Assembly (NCBI RefSeq): GCF_900143625.1
Contig: NZ_FRFF01000122.1
Span: 1 to 64,000, forward strand
DNA from: Nocardiopsis sp. JB363
Lineage (GTDB): Bacteria > Actinomycetota > Actinomycetes > Streptosporangiales > Streptosporangiaceae
Reading direction: 5' to 3'
Length of the DNA: 64,000 nucleotides
The position numbers were made by a program, and so were the translations under genes. The first letter of the stretch is position 1; each line of letters opens with the position of its first letter. The notes under the pieces are model-generated. The model did no database searches. It saw only the letters and a list, made by a program, of their open reading frames with translations, and was not told the origin of the DNA. Shown here piece by piece: positions 26,390 to 35,629 of the stretch.

Positions 26390-27685
26390 ATGAGTCGCAC
26401 CCCCCCGATAAGCGTGATCGGCAGTACCGCCCTGGCCCTCGCCCTGGTGGCCACGGGCTGCGGATCCTCCGGCCCCGGAATGTCGGAGGACAACCTCCAG
26501 GTCTGGGCGTTGGAGGAGGCGGCCGTCAACGACGTCCTCCAGGCCAGTATGGATTCCTACAACGAGGGCGCCGAGGTCGAATCCGAGCTCATCACCTTCG
26601 TCAACGACGCCTACAAGCAACGCCTCCAGGTCGCCCTCGGCTCCCCCAACGCCCCCGACGTCTTCTTCAACTGGGGCGGCGGCAACCTCGGCGAGTACGT
26701 CGACCAGGGCCAGGTGTTCAACATGACCACCGCCCTGGACGAGAACCCCGAGTTCCGGGACTCGTTCCTGCCCAGCGTCCTGGACGTGGCCCGGATCGAG
26801 GACGGCTACTACGGGGTACCGATGCTCGGCATGCAGCCGGTGGTGCTCTTCACCAACAACGCCGTCCTCGAAGAGTCCGGGCTGGAGGCCCCCCAGACCT
26901 ACGACGACCTCCTCAACGCCGTCGAGGTCCTCCAGGAGGACGAGGTCACCCCGATCGTCCTGCCCGGCGCCCAGGGTTGGACCCAGCTGATGTGGCTGTC
27001 CTACCTGGTGGAGCGGATCGGTGGCCCCGACGTCTTCCAGGCCGTGGTCGACGGTGAGGAGGGCGCCTGGGAGCACCCCGCCATGATCGAGGCCATGGAG
27101 AAGTGCCAGGAGCTCGTCGACGCCGGAGCGTTCGGCCCCAACTTCGCCTCCATCGACTACGACGGCGGCGGCGCCTCGGCGATGCTCGCCAACGGTGACG
27201 CCGCGATGTTCCTGATGGGGAGCTGGGACCTGTCCCAACAGCAGGAGAACGCCCCCGAATTCGCCTCCGGCGGCGACCTCGGCTACGTCCCCTTCCCCGT
27301 GGTGGAGGGCGGTGACGGAGAGGAGGGCGCCGTCGTCGGCAACCCCAGCAACTACTTCTCCATCAACAACGACAGCCTGAACCACGACGCCGCCGTCGAC
27401 TTCCTGGTGGAGACCGTCACCTCCGACGAGTACGTGAACGGCCTGATCGACGCCGGCCAGGTGCCCGCCGTCGAGGGCATCGAGGACCAACTCGCCGACA
27501 GCGATTACGCGGACTTCGCGGTCTTCACCCACGGCATGGTCTCCGAAGCTCCCAGCTTCACTCAGTCCTGGGACCAGGCCATCCCGCCGGCCGCGGCCGA
27601 GGCCCTCCTGACCAACCTGCAGTTGCTCTTCCTGAGTGAGACCACCCCGGAAGACTTCGCCGCCGACATGGAGTCCTACCTGTGA
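26390..27685 (+). CDS. sugar-binding lipoprotein of a CUT1 ABC importer
   Basis: 431 residues from ATG 26390. A lipoprotein signal peptide ends at VATGC (Cys near residue 24), so the protein is anchored to the outer face of the membrane. The mature part is an SBP_bac_1-type (MalE-like) carbohydrate-binding protein: QVWALEEAAVND, VALGSPNAPDVFFNWGGG, VVGNPSNYFSINND. In streptomycetes, similar proteins (for example BxlE, CebE) bind oligosaccharides. It is the first gene of a three-gene operon (binding protein, two permeases) divergent from the LacI gene. The frame is open upstream of 26390, but that region is the operator. Confidence 0.92.
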   Translation: MSRTPPISVIGSTALALALVATGCGSSGPGMSEDNLQVWALEEAAVNDVLQASMDSYNEGAEVESELITFVNDAYKQRLQVALGSPNAPDVFFNWGGGNLGEYVDQGQVFNMTTALDENPEFRDSFLPSVLDVARIEDGYYGVPMLGMQPVVLFTNNAVLEESGLEAPQTYDDLLNAVEVLQEDEVTPIVLPGAQGWTQLMWLSYLVERIGGPDVFQAVVDGEEGAWEHPAMIEAMEKCQELVDAGAFGPNFASIDYDGGGASAMLANGDAAMFLMGSWDLSQQQENAPEFASGGDLGYVPFPVVEGGDGEEGAVVGNPSNYFSINNDSLNHDAAVDFLVETVTSDEYVNGLIDAGQVPAVEGIEDQLADSDYADFAVFTHGMVSEAPSFTQSWDQAIPPAAAEALLTNLQLLFLSETTPEDFAADMESYL

Positions 27686-28566
27686 GGTCCTCCGCCACGG
27701 AGCGGCCCGGATTCGTCTGGGTCGCTCCGGCCCTGCTGTTCTTCGGCCTGTTCGGCCTGGGTCCGGTAGTGATCGTCCTGTACCTGAGCATGACCGCCTG
27801 GAGCGGGCTCGGCTCCCCCGAGTGGGTGGGTCTGGACAACTGGGTCCGCCTGGGCAACGACGATCAGGTGCGATCCAGCCTGGGCATCACCATGTTCCTG
27901 ACCGTCCTGTGCTGGGCCACCCAGACCCCGATGGCGTTGGCCTTCGGGTCGTGGGCGGCCGGCACCCAGAAGTCCCGCGCCGTGGTGAGCTCGATCTTCT
28001 TCCTGCCACTGCTGCTGTCCACCGCGGCCATCGCCCTGCTGTGGAAGGCCATCCTCGAACCCCACTACGGGCTGCCCGGCCAGATCGGGCCGCTGATCGG
28101 GTTCGGCGGCAACATCCTGGGCGATTCGACCCTGGCGCTGTACGCGATCGCGTTCATCGTGCTGTGGCAGTTCCTGCCGTTCCACATGCTGCTGTACCAA
28201 GCGGCGGCCCGCCAGGTCCCCAAGTCGCTCTACGAGGCGGCCGAACTCGACGGGGCCTCCCCGATCCAACGGTTCCTGAGGATCACCGTGCCGCAACTGC
28301 GCCACACCATCATCGCCTCGTCCGTGCTGATGATCGTGGGTTCGATGACCTACTTCGAGACGGTCCTGCTGCTGACCGGCGGCGGACCGGGCAACGCGAC
28401 CGAGATCCTGCCGCTGTACATGTACACCCAGGGCTTCGTCTCCTTCGAGATGGGGTACGCGAGCGCGATCGCGGTCGTACTGGTGGTCCTGGGCACCGGG
28501 CTGTCGCTCCTGGTGGTACGTGCCACCGGATACTCCCGCATGACCAGCCAGAGGGAGGGCATCTGA
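27682..28566 (+). CDS. CUT1 ABC importer permease (MalF-like)
   Basis: 294 residues, GTG overlapping the previous stop (GTGA). Six hydrophobic segments are recognisable. The cytoplasmic EAA loop is SLYEAAELDGASPIQRFLRI, the contact site for the ATPase. It forms the membrane channel with the next gene product. No ATPase gene is in the operon; in actinomycetes this role is usually taken by the shared MsiK-type ATPase encoded elsewhere. Confidence 0.93.
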   Translation: MRSSATERPGFVWVAPALLFFGLFGLGPVVIVLYLSMTAWSGLGSPEWVGLDNWVRLGNDDQVRSSLGITMFLTVLCWATQTPMALAFGSWAAGTQKSRAVVSSIFFLPLLLSTAAIALLWKAILEPHYGLPGQIGPLIGFGGNILGDSTLALYAIAFIVLWQFLPFHMLLYQAAARQVPKSLYEAAELDGASPIQRFLRITVPQLRHTIIASSVLMIVGSMTYFETVLLLTGGGPGNATEILPLYMYTQGFVSFEMGYASAIAVVLVVLGTGLSLLVVRATGYSRMTSQREGI

Positions 28567-28567
28567 C

Positions 28568-29434
28568 ATGGCCACGAGTGTGAAGGACAGGGTGGCGACC
28601 CGGCTGCGCAGCCGTCCCGGTCGGCGCCCCGCCTATTGGTCCGGACTCGGCGCCGCCTTCTGGCTCGTCATCGTCCTCATCCCGCTGTACTTCCTCATCG
28701 CCACCAGCCTGCGCGGCTCCGGCGACTACATGTCGGAGGGGCCGCTCGCCATCCCCGAGAGCCTCACCTTCGACAACTACGTCAACGTGTTCGAAGTGGG
28801 GTTCCTGAGGTTCCTGGGCAACAGCCTCATCGTGGCGCTCGGAGCGGTCGGACTGGTGCTGCTCGTGGCCGTCCCGGCGGCGTTCGGCATCGTGCGCAGT
28901 CGCAGCCGCGTCGTGGCCACGACCTTCTCGCTGTTCCTCCTGGGCCTGGCGGTCCCCGCCCAGGCCGTGATCATCCCGGTGTACCTGCTCATCACCAGGA
29001 TGAACCTGTACGACACCCTCATCGCCGTCATCCTGCCCACCGCGGCGTTCAGCCTGCCCATCTCCATCCTGGTGCTCACCAGTTCGCTGCGCGACGTCCC
29101 CGGGTCGCTGTACGAGGCGATGGCGTTGGACGGTGCCACCACCTGGCAGGTCTTCCAGCGGTTGGTGCTGCCGCTGTCACGGCCGGGTGTGATGACGGTG
29201 GCGATCTTCGTCGGCCTCAACGCCTGGAACAACTTCATCTTCCCGCTGGTGCTGACCCAGTCCGAGTCCATGCGGGTCCTGCCCCTGGGTCTGTGGGCGT
29301 TCCAGAGCCAGTACGGGACCGACGTTCCCGGGTTGATGGCGGCCGTGGTGCTGTCGTCCCTGCCCATCCTCGCCCTGTATCTTTTCGGACGCAGACAGTT
29401 GCTCGGCGGTCTGGCCGCCGGGTTCGGCAAGTAG
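28568..29434 (+). CDS. CUT1 ABC importer permease (MalG-like)
   Basis: 288 residues, ATG one base after the stop of the first permease. The EAA loop is SLYEAMALDGATTWQVFQRL, with the usual G spacing. A short cytoplasmic N-terminus precedes six membrane segments, and the C-terminus ends in GGLAAGFGK, typical of MalG/LacG-type permeases. With the preceding permease it makes the heterodimeric pore for the bound oligosaccharide. It is the last gene of the operon, followed directly by a strong hairpin. Confidence 0.93.
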   Translation: MATSVKDRVATRLRSRPGRRPAYWSGLGAAFWLVIVLIPLYFLIATSLRGSGDYMSEGPLAIPESLTFDNYVNVFEVGFLRFLGNSLIVALGAVGLVLLVAVPAAFGIVRSRSRVVATTFSLFLLGLAVPAQAVIIPVYLLITRMNLYDTLIAVILPTAAFSLPISILVLTSSLRDVPGSLYEAMALDGATTWQVFQRLVLPLSRPGVMTVAIFVGLNAWNNFIFPLVLTQSESMRVLPLGLWAFQSQYGTDVPGLMAAVVLSSLPILALYLFGRRQLLGGLAAGFGK

Positions 29435-29437
29435 CCC

Positions 29438-29478
29438 GAGGGGGCGCCCCGAACACGGGGTCCCGGAGGCGCCCCCTC
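29438..29478 (+). terminator. hairpin terminator after the CUT1 importer operon
   Basis: GAGGGGGCGCC (29438-29448) pairs perfectly with 29468-29478 over 11 bp around a 19-base loop, three bases after the permease stop. It separates the importer from the exporter pair. Confidence 0.75.
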
Positions 29479-29503
29479 ACTCCGCCCCCCGCGGGAAAGG
29501 CCG

Positions 29504-31300
29504 ATGTCCCAGGTGTCGACCCCTGCCAAGAACCTGCTCTTCTTCGCCACCCTGTGGCGATCACACCCCTGGCTCACCGCGACGTGGTGGACACTGATCC
29601 TGGTCCAGGGCGTCCTTCCGGCCGTGTTCGTCGTGGCGGTCGGCATGCTCGTCGGCGCGGTCGCCGGCGGCGACCCCCTGCGCACCCCGCTGACCCTGAT
29701 CGGTGTCGTCTTCGTCCTGATGCAGGTCATGAAGCCTCTGCACTCCCAGGTGGGTTCCCTGCTGGGCGAACACGTCTCCGACCGCCTGCACGATCGGCTC
29801 CTCGTCGCCGCGACCACCCCCGACGGTGTCGCGCACCTGGAGGATCGTGCGCACATGGACGAACTGACCGCCGCGCGGGACTTCGACCTCGGTATGACCG
29901 GCCCGCCCCTGCACCTGTCCATGGGCATCATCGCCGGCGGCCTGGTGGAGGCGGTCTCGGGGCTGGCCCAAGCGGTGATCCTGGCCGCCTACGCGTGGTG
30001 GGCGCCGCTCCTGGTGGGCGGTGCCTGGCTCTCCACCCACTGGCTGCTGCGCGAGAGCTCCCAGTGGGACCGCAACACCGGCGAGGTCCTGGACGCCCAA
30101 CGCCGCGCCGAGTACTCCTACCGGCTGGCCGTGGACTCCCCCGCGGCCAAGGAGATCCGACTCTTCGGCCTCGCGAGCTGGTTGACGGAACGCTTCGCCG
30201 CGGACCGGCGCTCCCTCGTCGAGCTGCGCTGGCACGCCACCCGGCTGCGGCGCAAGCCGATGCGCTGGACCGTGGTGGTGCTGATGGTCTCGGGAGGACT
30301 GTTCTTCTGGTCCCTGGGGCGCGACGCCGCCACGGGCGCCATCGACCCGGGCCAGGTGAGCACCTTCGCCTACGCGGCCGTCGGCGCCAGCGCGCTGGCC
30401 TTCGGCGGTCTGAACTGGGCCCTGTCCCTGGCCGCCGACGCCGTGGTGTCGGTGCTGCGCGTGGAACGGACGATGTCGACCACGGCCGCGGCCCGTTCGG
30501 TGGTCTCCGGCCGGGTGCCGGCCGAGGGCATGCCCGCCGCCGAGATCCGGTTCCGTGACGTGGGGTTCGCCTACCCCGGCGGGTCGGCGCCGGTCCTGGA
30601 CGGACTCGACCTCACCGTTCCGGCCGGCGGCTCCCTGGCCGTGGTCGGTGTCAACGGGGCGGGCAAGTCGACCCTGGTCAAGCTCCTGTGCCGGCTCTAC
30701 GACCCGGTCTCGGGAACGATCGAGGTGGACGGAACCGACCTCAAGGACCTGGACCTGGAATCGTGGCGCCGCCGCGTCAGCGCCGTCTTCCAGGACTTCA
30801 TCCGCTACGAACTGTCGCTCAAGGACAACGTCGCCCCACTGGGCGCCTCCACGGAGGAGGTCGTCGACGCGCTGGCGATCGCCGGTGCCACGGACCTGCG
30901 CGACCTGGAGACCGTGCTCTCCCCCGGGTACGCGAAGGGCACCGACCTGTCCGGCGGGCAGTGGCAGCGGGTCGCCCTCGCCCGCGTCCTGTGCGCGGTG
31001 CGTCAGGGGGCCGGCGTCGTCGTCCTGGACGAACCCACGGCCCAGTTGGACGTGCGCGGGGAGGCCGAGGTCTTCGACCGGGTGCTGGAGGCCACCCGAG
31101 GGTGCACGACCGTCCTCATCTCCCACCGCTTCTCCACGGTCCGGCGGGCCGACCGGATCTGCGTCGTGGACGAGGGCAGGGTCGTGGAGCTCGGGAGCCA
31201 CGACGAACTCATGGCCCGGCAAGGCACCTACGCGCGGCTGTTCCATCTCCAGGCCGCGCGGTTCAACGAAGGACAGGACGGAACCGGCCATGTCGAGTGA
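29504..31300 (+). CDS. ABC exporter half-transporter A (permease-ATPase fusion)
   Basis: 598 residues from ATG 29504. An N-terminal membrane domain (residues about 1-330, with weakly predicted ABC_membrane helices) precedes the nucleotide-binding domain: Walker A VNGAGKSTLVKLL, Q-loop VFQDFIRYELS, signature DLSGGQWQRVALARV, Walker B VVVLDEPTAQLD, H-loop LISHRFSTV. It overlaps the next exporter gene by 11 bp, and the two probably form a heterodimer. The Q-loop FQDFxRYELSLKDN type occurs in peptide/lantibiotic-like exporters, but no precursor peptide or modification gene is next to it, so the cargo is unknown. Confidence 0.9.
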   Translation: MSQVSTPAKNLLFFATLWRSHPWLTATWWTLILVQGVLPAVFVVAVGMLVGAVAGGDPLRTPLTLIGVVFVLMQVMKPLHSQVGSLLGEHVSDRLHDRLLVAATTPDGVAHLEDRAHMDELTAARDFDLGMTGPPLHLSMGIIAGGLVEAVSGLAQAVILAAYAWWAPLLVGGAWLSTHWLLRESSQWDRNTGEVLDAQRRAEYSYRLAVDSPAAKEIRLFGLASWLTERFAADRRSLVELRWHATRLRRKPMRWTVVVLMVSGGLFFWSLGRDAATGAIDPGQVSTFAYAAVGASALAFGGLNWALSLAADAVVSVLRVERTMSTTAAARSVVSGRVPAEGMPAAEIRFRDVGFAYPGGSAPVLDGLDLTVPAGGSLAVVGVNGAGKSTLVKLLCRLYDPVSGTIEVDGTDLKDLDLESWRRRVSAVFQDFIRYELSLKDNVAPLGASTEEVVDALAIAGATDLRDLETVLSPGYAKGTDLSGGQWQRVALARVLCAVRQGAGVVVLDEPTAQLDVRGEAEVFDRVLEATRGCTTVLISHRFSTVRRADRICVVDEGRVVELGSHDELMARQGTYARLFHLQAARFNEGQDGTGHVE

Positions 31301-33098
31301 AGACCACCCGCTGCCCTCGTCCTGGCGGGCGCTGGCCCGCACGCTCCGCCTGGGGTGGAGCGCCTCCCCCGGGCTCATCGCCGTCGCGTTCGCCACGACC
31401 GTCGGCGCGGCCCTGCCCGACGTCCTGATCGCCGTCGCCCTGGCATGGCTCACCGACGCGGTGATCTCCGGGGCCGGGGTCGAGATGGTCGTGGCCGCGG
31501 TGGTCCTGGGTGTGCTCGCCGCCCTGAGTTGGCTGCTACGCGTGGTGAGCGAGCGGGCCGACCGCCGCTTCGCCGACCGCACCGCCGTGTTCATGGAAGC
31601 GCACGTGGTCCGGCTCCAGAGCGGCATCCCCTCCCTGGAACACCACGAACGCCCCGCCTACGTCGACCGCGCCCAACTCCTGCGCGACCACGCGGACACG
31701 CTCAGCGAGGTCTACCAGTACCTGTTCCAGGCGGTGGGCGCCGTCCTGCGCCTGGGGCTGACCACGGCGCTGTTGATGACCATCCACCCCCTGCTCGGTC
31801 TGCTGTGCCTGTTCGCCGTCCCCACCGCCCTGGTCTCCCACTGGCGCGGCGGGTCGGAGCACGCCCTGGAGGAGAGGGTCGGGCACCACGAGCGTCTGGC
31901 GCGGCACTTCTTCCTGCTCGGCACGAAGGCCTCACCCGGGCGTGAGCTCCGTGTGAGCCGGGCCAGGGAGCGGGTTCGGGAGGGACGCCACCGGGCGTGG
32001 GCCGTGCGCCACCGGATCATGTCGCGGGCCCGGTGGGTCACCGCCGTGTGGCAGGCGGCGGCGCTCACGGTCTTCGCCGGTGCGTTCGTGGGCTCGCTGG
32101 TCTGGGTGTCCCTGGGTACCGGTTCGGCGGCCCAGGTGGTCCTGCTGCTCACCGCCGGCAGCCGACTGGCCCAGTACATCGGCAACATCCTCGGCCAGGT
32201 CCACTTCCTGCGCACCATCTGGTTGGAGGGGGGCCGTCGCCTGCTGTGGCTGGAGGAACTGGCCGCCGCCGCGGAGCGAAGGAGCGTGACGCCGGCGCCG
32301 GATCGGGTGGGCGCCGGGATCACCCTGGAGCAGGTGTCGTTCCGCTACCCGGGCACGGACCGGCGGGTCCTGGACGAGGTCTCGCTCCATCTGCCGGCGG
32401 GGGCGGTGGTGGCCGTGGTCGGCGAGAACGGGGCGGGCAAGTCCACTCTGGTCAAACTGCTGACCAAGATGTACGAACCCGATACGGGGCGCATCCTCGT
32501 CGACGGCCGGCCCCTCGCCGAGATACCGGCCGACGCCTGGCGCACCCGCCTCTCGGGCGCCTTTCAGGACTTCGCGCGCTTCGAGTACCCGCTGCGCCTG
32601 TCCATCGGCCTCGGTGACCTGCCCCGGGCCGAGGAGGAGGGGGCGGTCGAGCGGGCCGTCGAGCGGGCGGACGCGCGCATCCTCGTCGAACGGCTCCGCC
32701 AGGGGCTGGACACGCAGCTGGGCAACACGTGGGCGCAGGGGGTGGAGTTGTCCGAGGGCCAGTGGCAGAAGGTCGCGCTCGCCCGCGGCTACATGCGCGA
32801 CCACCCCCTCCTCCTTCTCCTGGACGAACCCGCGTCCGCGCTGGACGCCGAGACCGAGCACCTGCTCTTCGAGCGGTACGCGGAACGCGCCCGTGCTCTC
32901 AGGGGGCGGGACCACATCACGCTCCTGGTCTCCCACCGGTTCTCGACCGTGCGCATGGCCGACCTCATCGTCGTCCTGGACGGGGCGAGGGTGATCGAAC
33001 AGGGCGCCCACGACGACCTCATGCGACTCGACGGACGCTACGCCGAGCTGTACGGAATCCAGGCCCGTGCCTATCGCGTCCGTAACGCGGGCGAGTAG
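31290..33098 (+). CDS. ABC exporter half-transporter B (permease-ATPase fusion)
   Basis: 602 residues from ATG 31290, starting 11 bp inside the preceding gene. Membrane domain at residues about 20-330, then ATPase: Walker A ENGAGKSTLVKLL, Q-loop AFQDFARFEYPLRL, signature ELSEGQWQKVALARG, Walker B LLLLDEPASALD, H-loop LVSHRFSTV. The signature has LSEGQ instead of the canonical LSGGQ of its partner, so one composite ATP site may be degenerate, as in many heterodimeric exporters. No dedicated accessory gene is adjacent. Confidence 0.9.
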   Translation: MSSEDHPLPSSWRALARTLRLGWSASPGLIAVAFATTVGAALPDVLIAVALAWLTDAVISGAGVEMVVAAVVLGVLAALSWLLRVVSERADRRFADRTAVFMEAHVVRLQSGIPSLEHHERPAYVDRAQLLRDHADTLSEVYQYLFQAVGAVLRLGLTTALLMTIHPLLGLLCLFAVPTALVSHWRGGSEHALEERVGHHERLARHFFLLGTKASPGRELRVSRARERVREGRHRAWAVRHRIMSRARWVTAVWQAAALTVFAGAFVGSLVWVSLGTGSAAQVVLLLTAGSRLAQYIGNILGQVHFLRTIWLEGGRRLLWLEELAAAAERRSVTPAPDRVGAGITLEQVSFRYPGTDRRVLDEVSLHLPAGAVVAVVGENGAGKSTLVKLLTKMYEPDTGRILVDGRPLAEIPADAWRTRLSGAFQDFARFEYPLRLSIGLGDLPRAEEEGAVERAVERADARILVERLRQGLDTQLGNTWAQGVELSEGQWQKVALARGYMRDHPLLLLLDEPASALDAETEHLLFERYAERARALRGRDHITLLVSHRFSTVRMADLIVVLDGARVIEQGAHDDLMRLDGRYAELYGIQARAYRVRNAGE

Positions 33099-33143
33099 TC
33101 TTTTCGCCATCCTGGCCGAAAAACCGCGTATCCGGAGGAATCC

Positions 33144-33935
33144 GTGACCACCTCACCGGTCCTCGCCCAGCTCATCGGCGGCCTCGCGGGTGGTGACGTC
33201 GAGATCCTCGACCTCACCACCCGGCTGAGCTCCGACACCCCCACGCTGCGGCTCCCCGAACCCTTCACCCACCCGATCGACTTCCGGTTGGAGCAGGTCA
33301 GCGCCTACGACGAGTCAGGCCCGTACTGGCGCCACCACAACATCCACACCGGTGAGCACATCGGCACCCACCTGGACGCGCCCATCCACTGGGTGACCGG
33401 CAAGGACGGTCTCGACGTCTCCCAGATCCCGATGAACCGCCTGGTCGGTCCGGCCGCGGTCATCGATGTGAGCGCCGAGGTCGCCAAGGACCCCGACTTC
33501 CTGCTGGAGGTCGACCACATCCGTGCTTGGGAGGCCGAGCACGGCTCCCTGCCCAACGGCTCCTGGCTGCTGCTGCGCACCGGCTGGGACCAGTACGGGC
33601 ACGACCGGGAACTCTTCCTCAACACCGACGAGGACGGCTCCCACACCCCCGGGATCTCCGCCGACTGCGCGCGTTGGCTGGCCGAGGACAGCCCCGTCTC
33701 CGGGATCGGCGTGGAGACCGTGGGCATCGACGCCGGCAACGCCCTGCACCTGGACCCGCCCTTCCCGGTCCACCACCACCTGCTCGGCAACGACCGGTAC
33801 GGGGTGACGTCGCTGCGCAACCTGGCCCACCTACCGCCCACCGGCGCGGTGGTGGTGGTCAGCCCGCTGCCCATCGTCCACGGCACCGGCAGCCCCGCCC
33901 GAGTGATCGCCTTCGTTGACCGTAGGGGCCGGTGA
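33144..33935 (+). CDS. cyclase/kynurenine-formamidase-like metal hydrolase
   Basis: 263 residues from GTG 33144, with CGGAGGAA upstream. The Cyclase family metal motif is intact: H72-I-G-T-H76-L-D78-A-P80-I-H82, and a later conserved segment reads VGIDAGNALHLDPPFPVHHH. Known members hydrolyse N-formylkynurenine or isatin, or act on polyketide rings. It overlaps by 4 bp with the ThDP enzyme gene, so the two are translationally coupled and should act in one pathway. No tryptophan-degradation gene is nearby, so a kynurenine role is not supported. Confidence 0.88.
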   Translation: MTTSPVLAQLIGGLAGGDVEILDLTTRLSSDTPTLRLPEPFTHPIDFRLEQVSAYDESGPYWRHHNIHTGEHIGTHLDAPIHWVTGKDGLDVSQIPMNRLVGPAAVIDVSAEVAKDPDFLLEVDHIRAWEAEHGSLPNGSWLLLRTGWDQYGHDRELFLNTDEDGSHTPGISADCARWLAEDSPVSGIGVETVGIDAGNALHLDPPFPVHHHLLGNDRYGVTSLRNLAHLPPTGAVVVVSPLPIVHGTGSPARVIAFVDRRGR

Positions 33936-35617
33936 GGACGCCCATGATCGTCGCCGACCTGGTGGGACGCACCCTCGCCCAACTGGGCGCCGGACACGTG
34001 TTCGGGGTGGTGGGCAGCGGCAACTTCGACGTCACGAACGCACTGCGCCGCCACGGTGTGCCGTTCACCGCGGCCCGGCACGAGGGCGGTGCGGCGGTGA
34101 TGGCGGACGCCTACGCGCGGATGTCGAACCGACCGGGTGTGCTCACCCTGCACCAGGGGTGCGGGCTCACCAACGCCCTGACCGGGATCGGTGAGGCCGC
34201 CAAGAGTCGCACCCCGTTGCTGGTCCTGGCCGCGGACACCGCCCCGGCGGCGGTGCTGTCCAACTTCGCGGTGGACCAGGACGCCCTGGCCAGAGCGGTC
34301 GGCGCGGTGCCCGAACGGGTGCACTCGGCCGCGTCGGCGGTCGCCGACACCGTGCGCGCGTTCCGCACCGCCGTACACGAGCGCCGCACGGTGGTGCTCA
34401 ACCTGCCGTTGGACGTGCAGGCGGCGCCCGCCCCGCAGGACGCTCCGGCGACGGTGAACCCTCCGCCATCGCCCGCACCGGTCCGTCCGGCGGCGGAATC
34501 GGTGGCCTCCCTGGTGGAGCTGGTGCGCGCCGCCGAGCGCCCGGTCTTCGTGGCCGGTCGCGGCGCCCGAGGCGCGGGCCCACAGATCGCCGCACTCGCC
34601 GCGCACGCGGGTGCCCTGTTGGCCACGTCGGCGGTGGCGTCGGGGTTGTTCGAGGGCGAGGAGTTCTCGTTGGGAATCTCCGGCGGATTCGCCTCGCCTC
34701 TGGCCGCCGAGCTCATCACCGACTCCGACCTGATCGTCGGTTGGGGGTGCGCCCTGAACATGTGGACGATGCGGCACGGCAAGCTCATCTCGTCGGGCAC
34801 CCGGGTGGCGCAGGTGGACGTGGAGTCCTCCGCGCTGGGCGCGCACCGTCCCATCGACCTGGGGGTGCTGGGCGACACCGCGGCCACCGCGCGGGACGCG
34901 CTGTCGGTGCTGCGCGACATCCGTTCGGATCCGGCGACGAAGCTGCGTACCCCGGACATGGCCGCGCGGATCACCGCGGAGGTGCGCTGGAACGACGTGC
35001 CGTTCGAGGCCCTGTCCACCGAAACCCGGTCCGATGAAACCCAGTCCACCGAAAGGCGTGTCGACCCGCGTTCGCTCACCATCGAACTCGACCGGATCCT
35101 GCCCCGCGAACGGGTGGTGGCGGTCGACTCGGGCAACTTCATGGGTTATCCGTCCGCGTATCTGGCGGTGCCGGACGAGTTCGGGTTCTGCTTCACCCAG
35201 GCGTTCCAATCGGTCGGGCTGGGCCTGGGCACCGCGATCGGCGCGTCCTACGCCAGACCCGAACGGCTCCCCGTGCTGGCCACCGGCGACGGCGGTCTCC
35301 TCATGGCGATCTCCGAGCTGGAGACCGCGGTCCGGCTCGGGATCCCGCTGGTGATCGTCGTGTACAACGACGCCGCCTACGGCGCGGAGGTGCACCACTT
35401 CGCCCACCAGGACCTGGACACGGTGGTCTTCCCCGACACCGACTTCGCCGCCCTGGCCCGCGGGTACGGGGCGAGCGGGGTGACGGTGCGCGGGGTGGAG
35501 GACCTGGTCGCGGTGTCGGAGTGGCTGGAGGGCGAGCGGACCGCGCCGCTGGTCGTGGACGCCAAGGTGGCCTCCGATGGGGGTTCGTGGTGGCTGATGG
35601 AGGCCTTCGGGCACTGA
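33932..35617 (+). CDS. thiamine-diphosphate-dependent enzyme (acetolactate synthase/decarboxylase-like)
   Basis: 561 residues, GTG overlapping the cyclase stop (GTGA); ATG 33944 is an alternative. Three-domain POX/AHAS layout: N-terminal Pyr domain with catalytic Glu E51 in AARHEGGAAVMADAYAR, a central domain, and a C-terminal PP domain with the ThDP-Mg motif ATGDGGLLMAISE ... VVYNDAAYG. The family includes acetolactate synthase, benzoylformate decarboxylase and oxalyl-CoA decarboxylase. HQGCGLTNALTGIGEA is similar to sugar-acid or 2-oxoacid enzymes, but the substrate is undetermined. No small regulatory subunit is adjacent, so it is not the biosynthetic IlvB. Confidence 0.9.
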   Translation: MRTPMIVADLVGRTLAQLGAGHVFGVVGSGNFDVTNALRRHGVPFTAARHEGGAAVMADAYARMSNRPGVLTLHQGCGLTNALTGIGEAAKSRTPLLVLAADTAPAAVLSNFAVDQDALARAVGAVPERVHSAASAVADTVRAFRTAVHERRTVVLNLPLDVQAAPAPQDAPATVNPPPSPAPVRPAAESVASLVELVRAAERPVFVAGRGARGAGPQIAALAAHAGALLATSAVASGLFEGEEFSLGISGGFASPLAAELITDSDLIVGWGCALNMWTMRHGKLISSGTRVAQVDVESSALGAHRPIDLGVLGDTAATARDALSVLRDIRSDPATKLRTPDMAARITAEVRWNDVPFEALSTETRSDETQSTERRVDPRSLTIELDRILPRERVVAVDSGNFMGYPSAYLAVPDEFGFCFTQAFQSVGLGLGTAIGASYARPERLPVLATGDGGLLMAISELETAVRLGIPLVIVVYNDAAYGAEVHHFAHQDLDTVVFPDTDFAALARGYGASGVTVRGVEDLVAVSEWLEGERTAPLVVDAKVASDGGSWWLMEAFGH

Positions 35618-35629
35618 GCCGCCGAGTTC

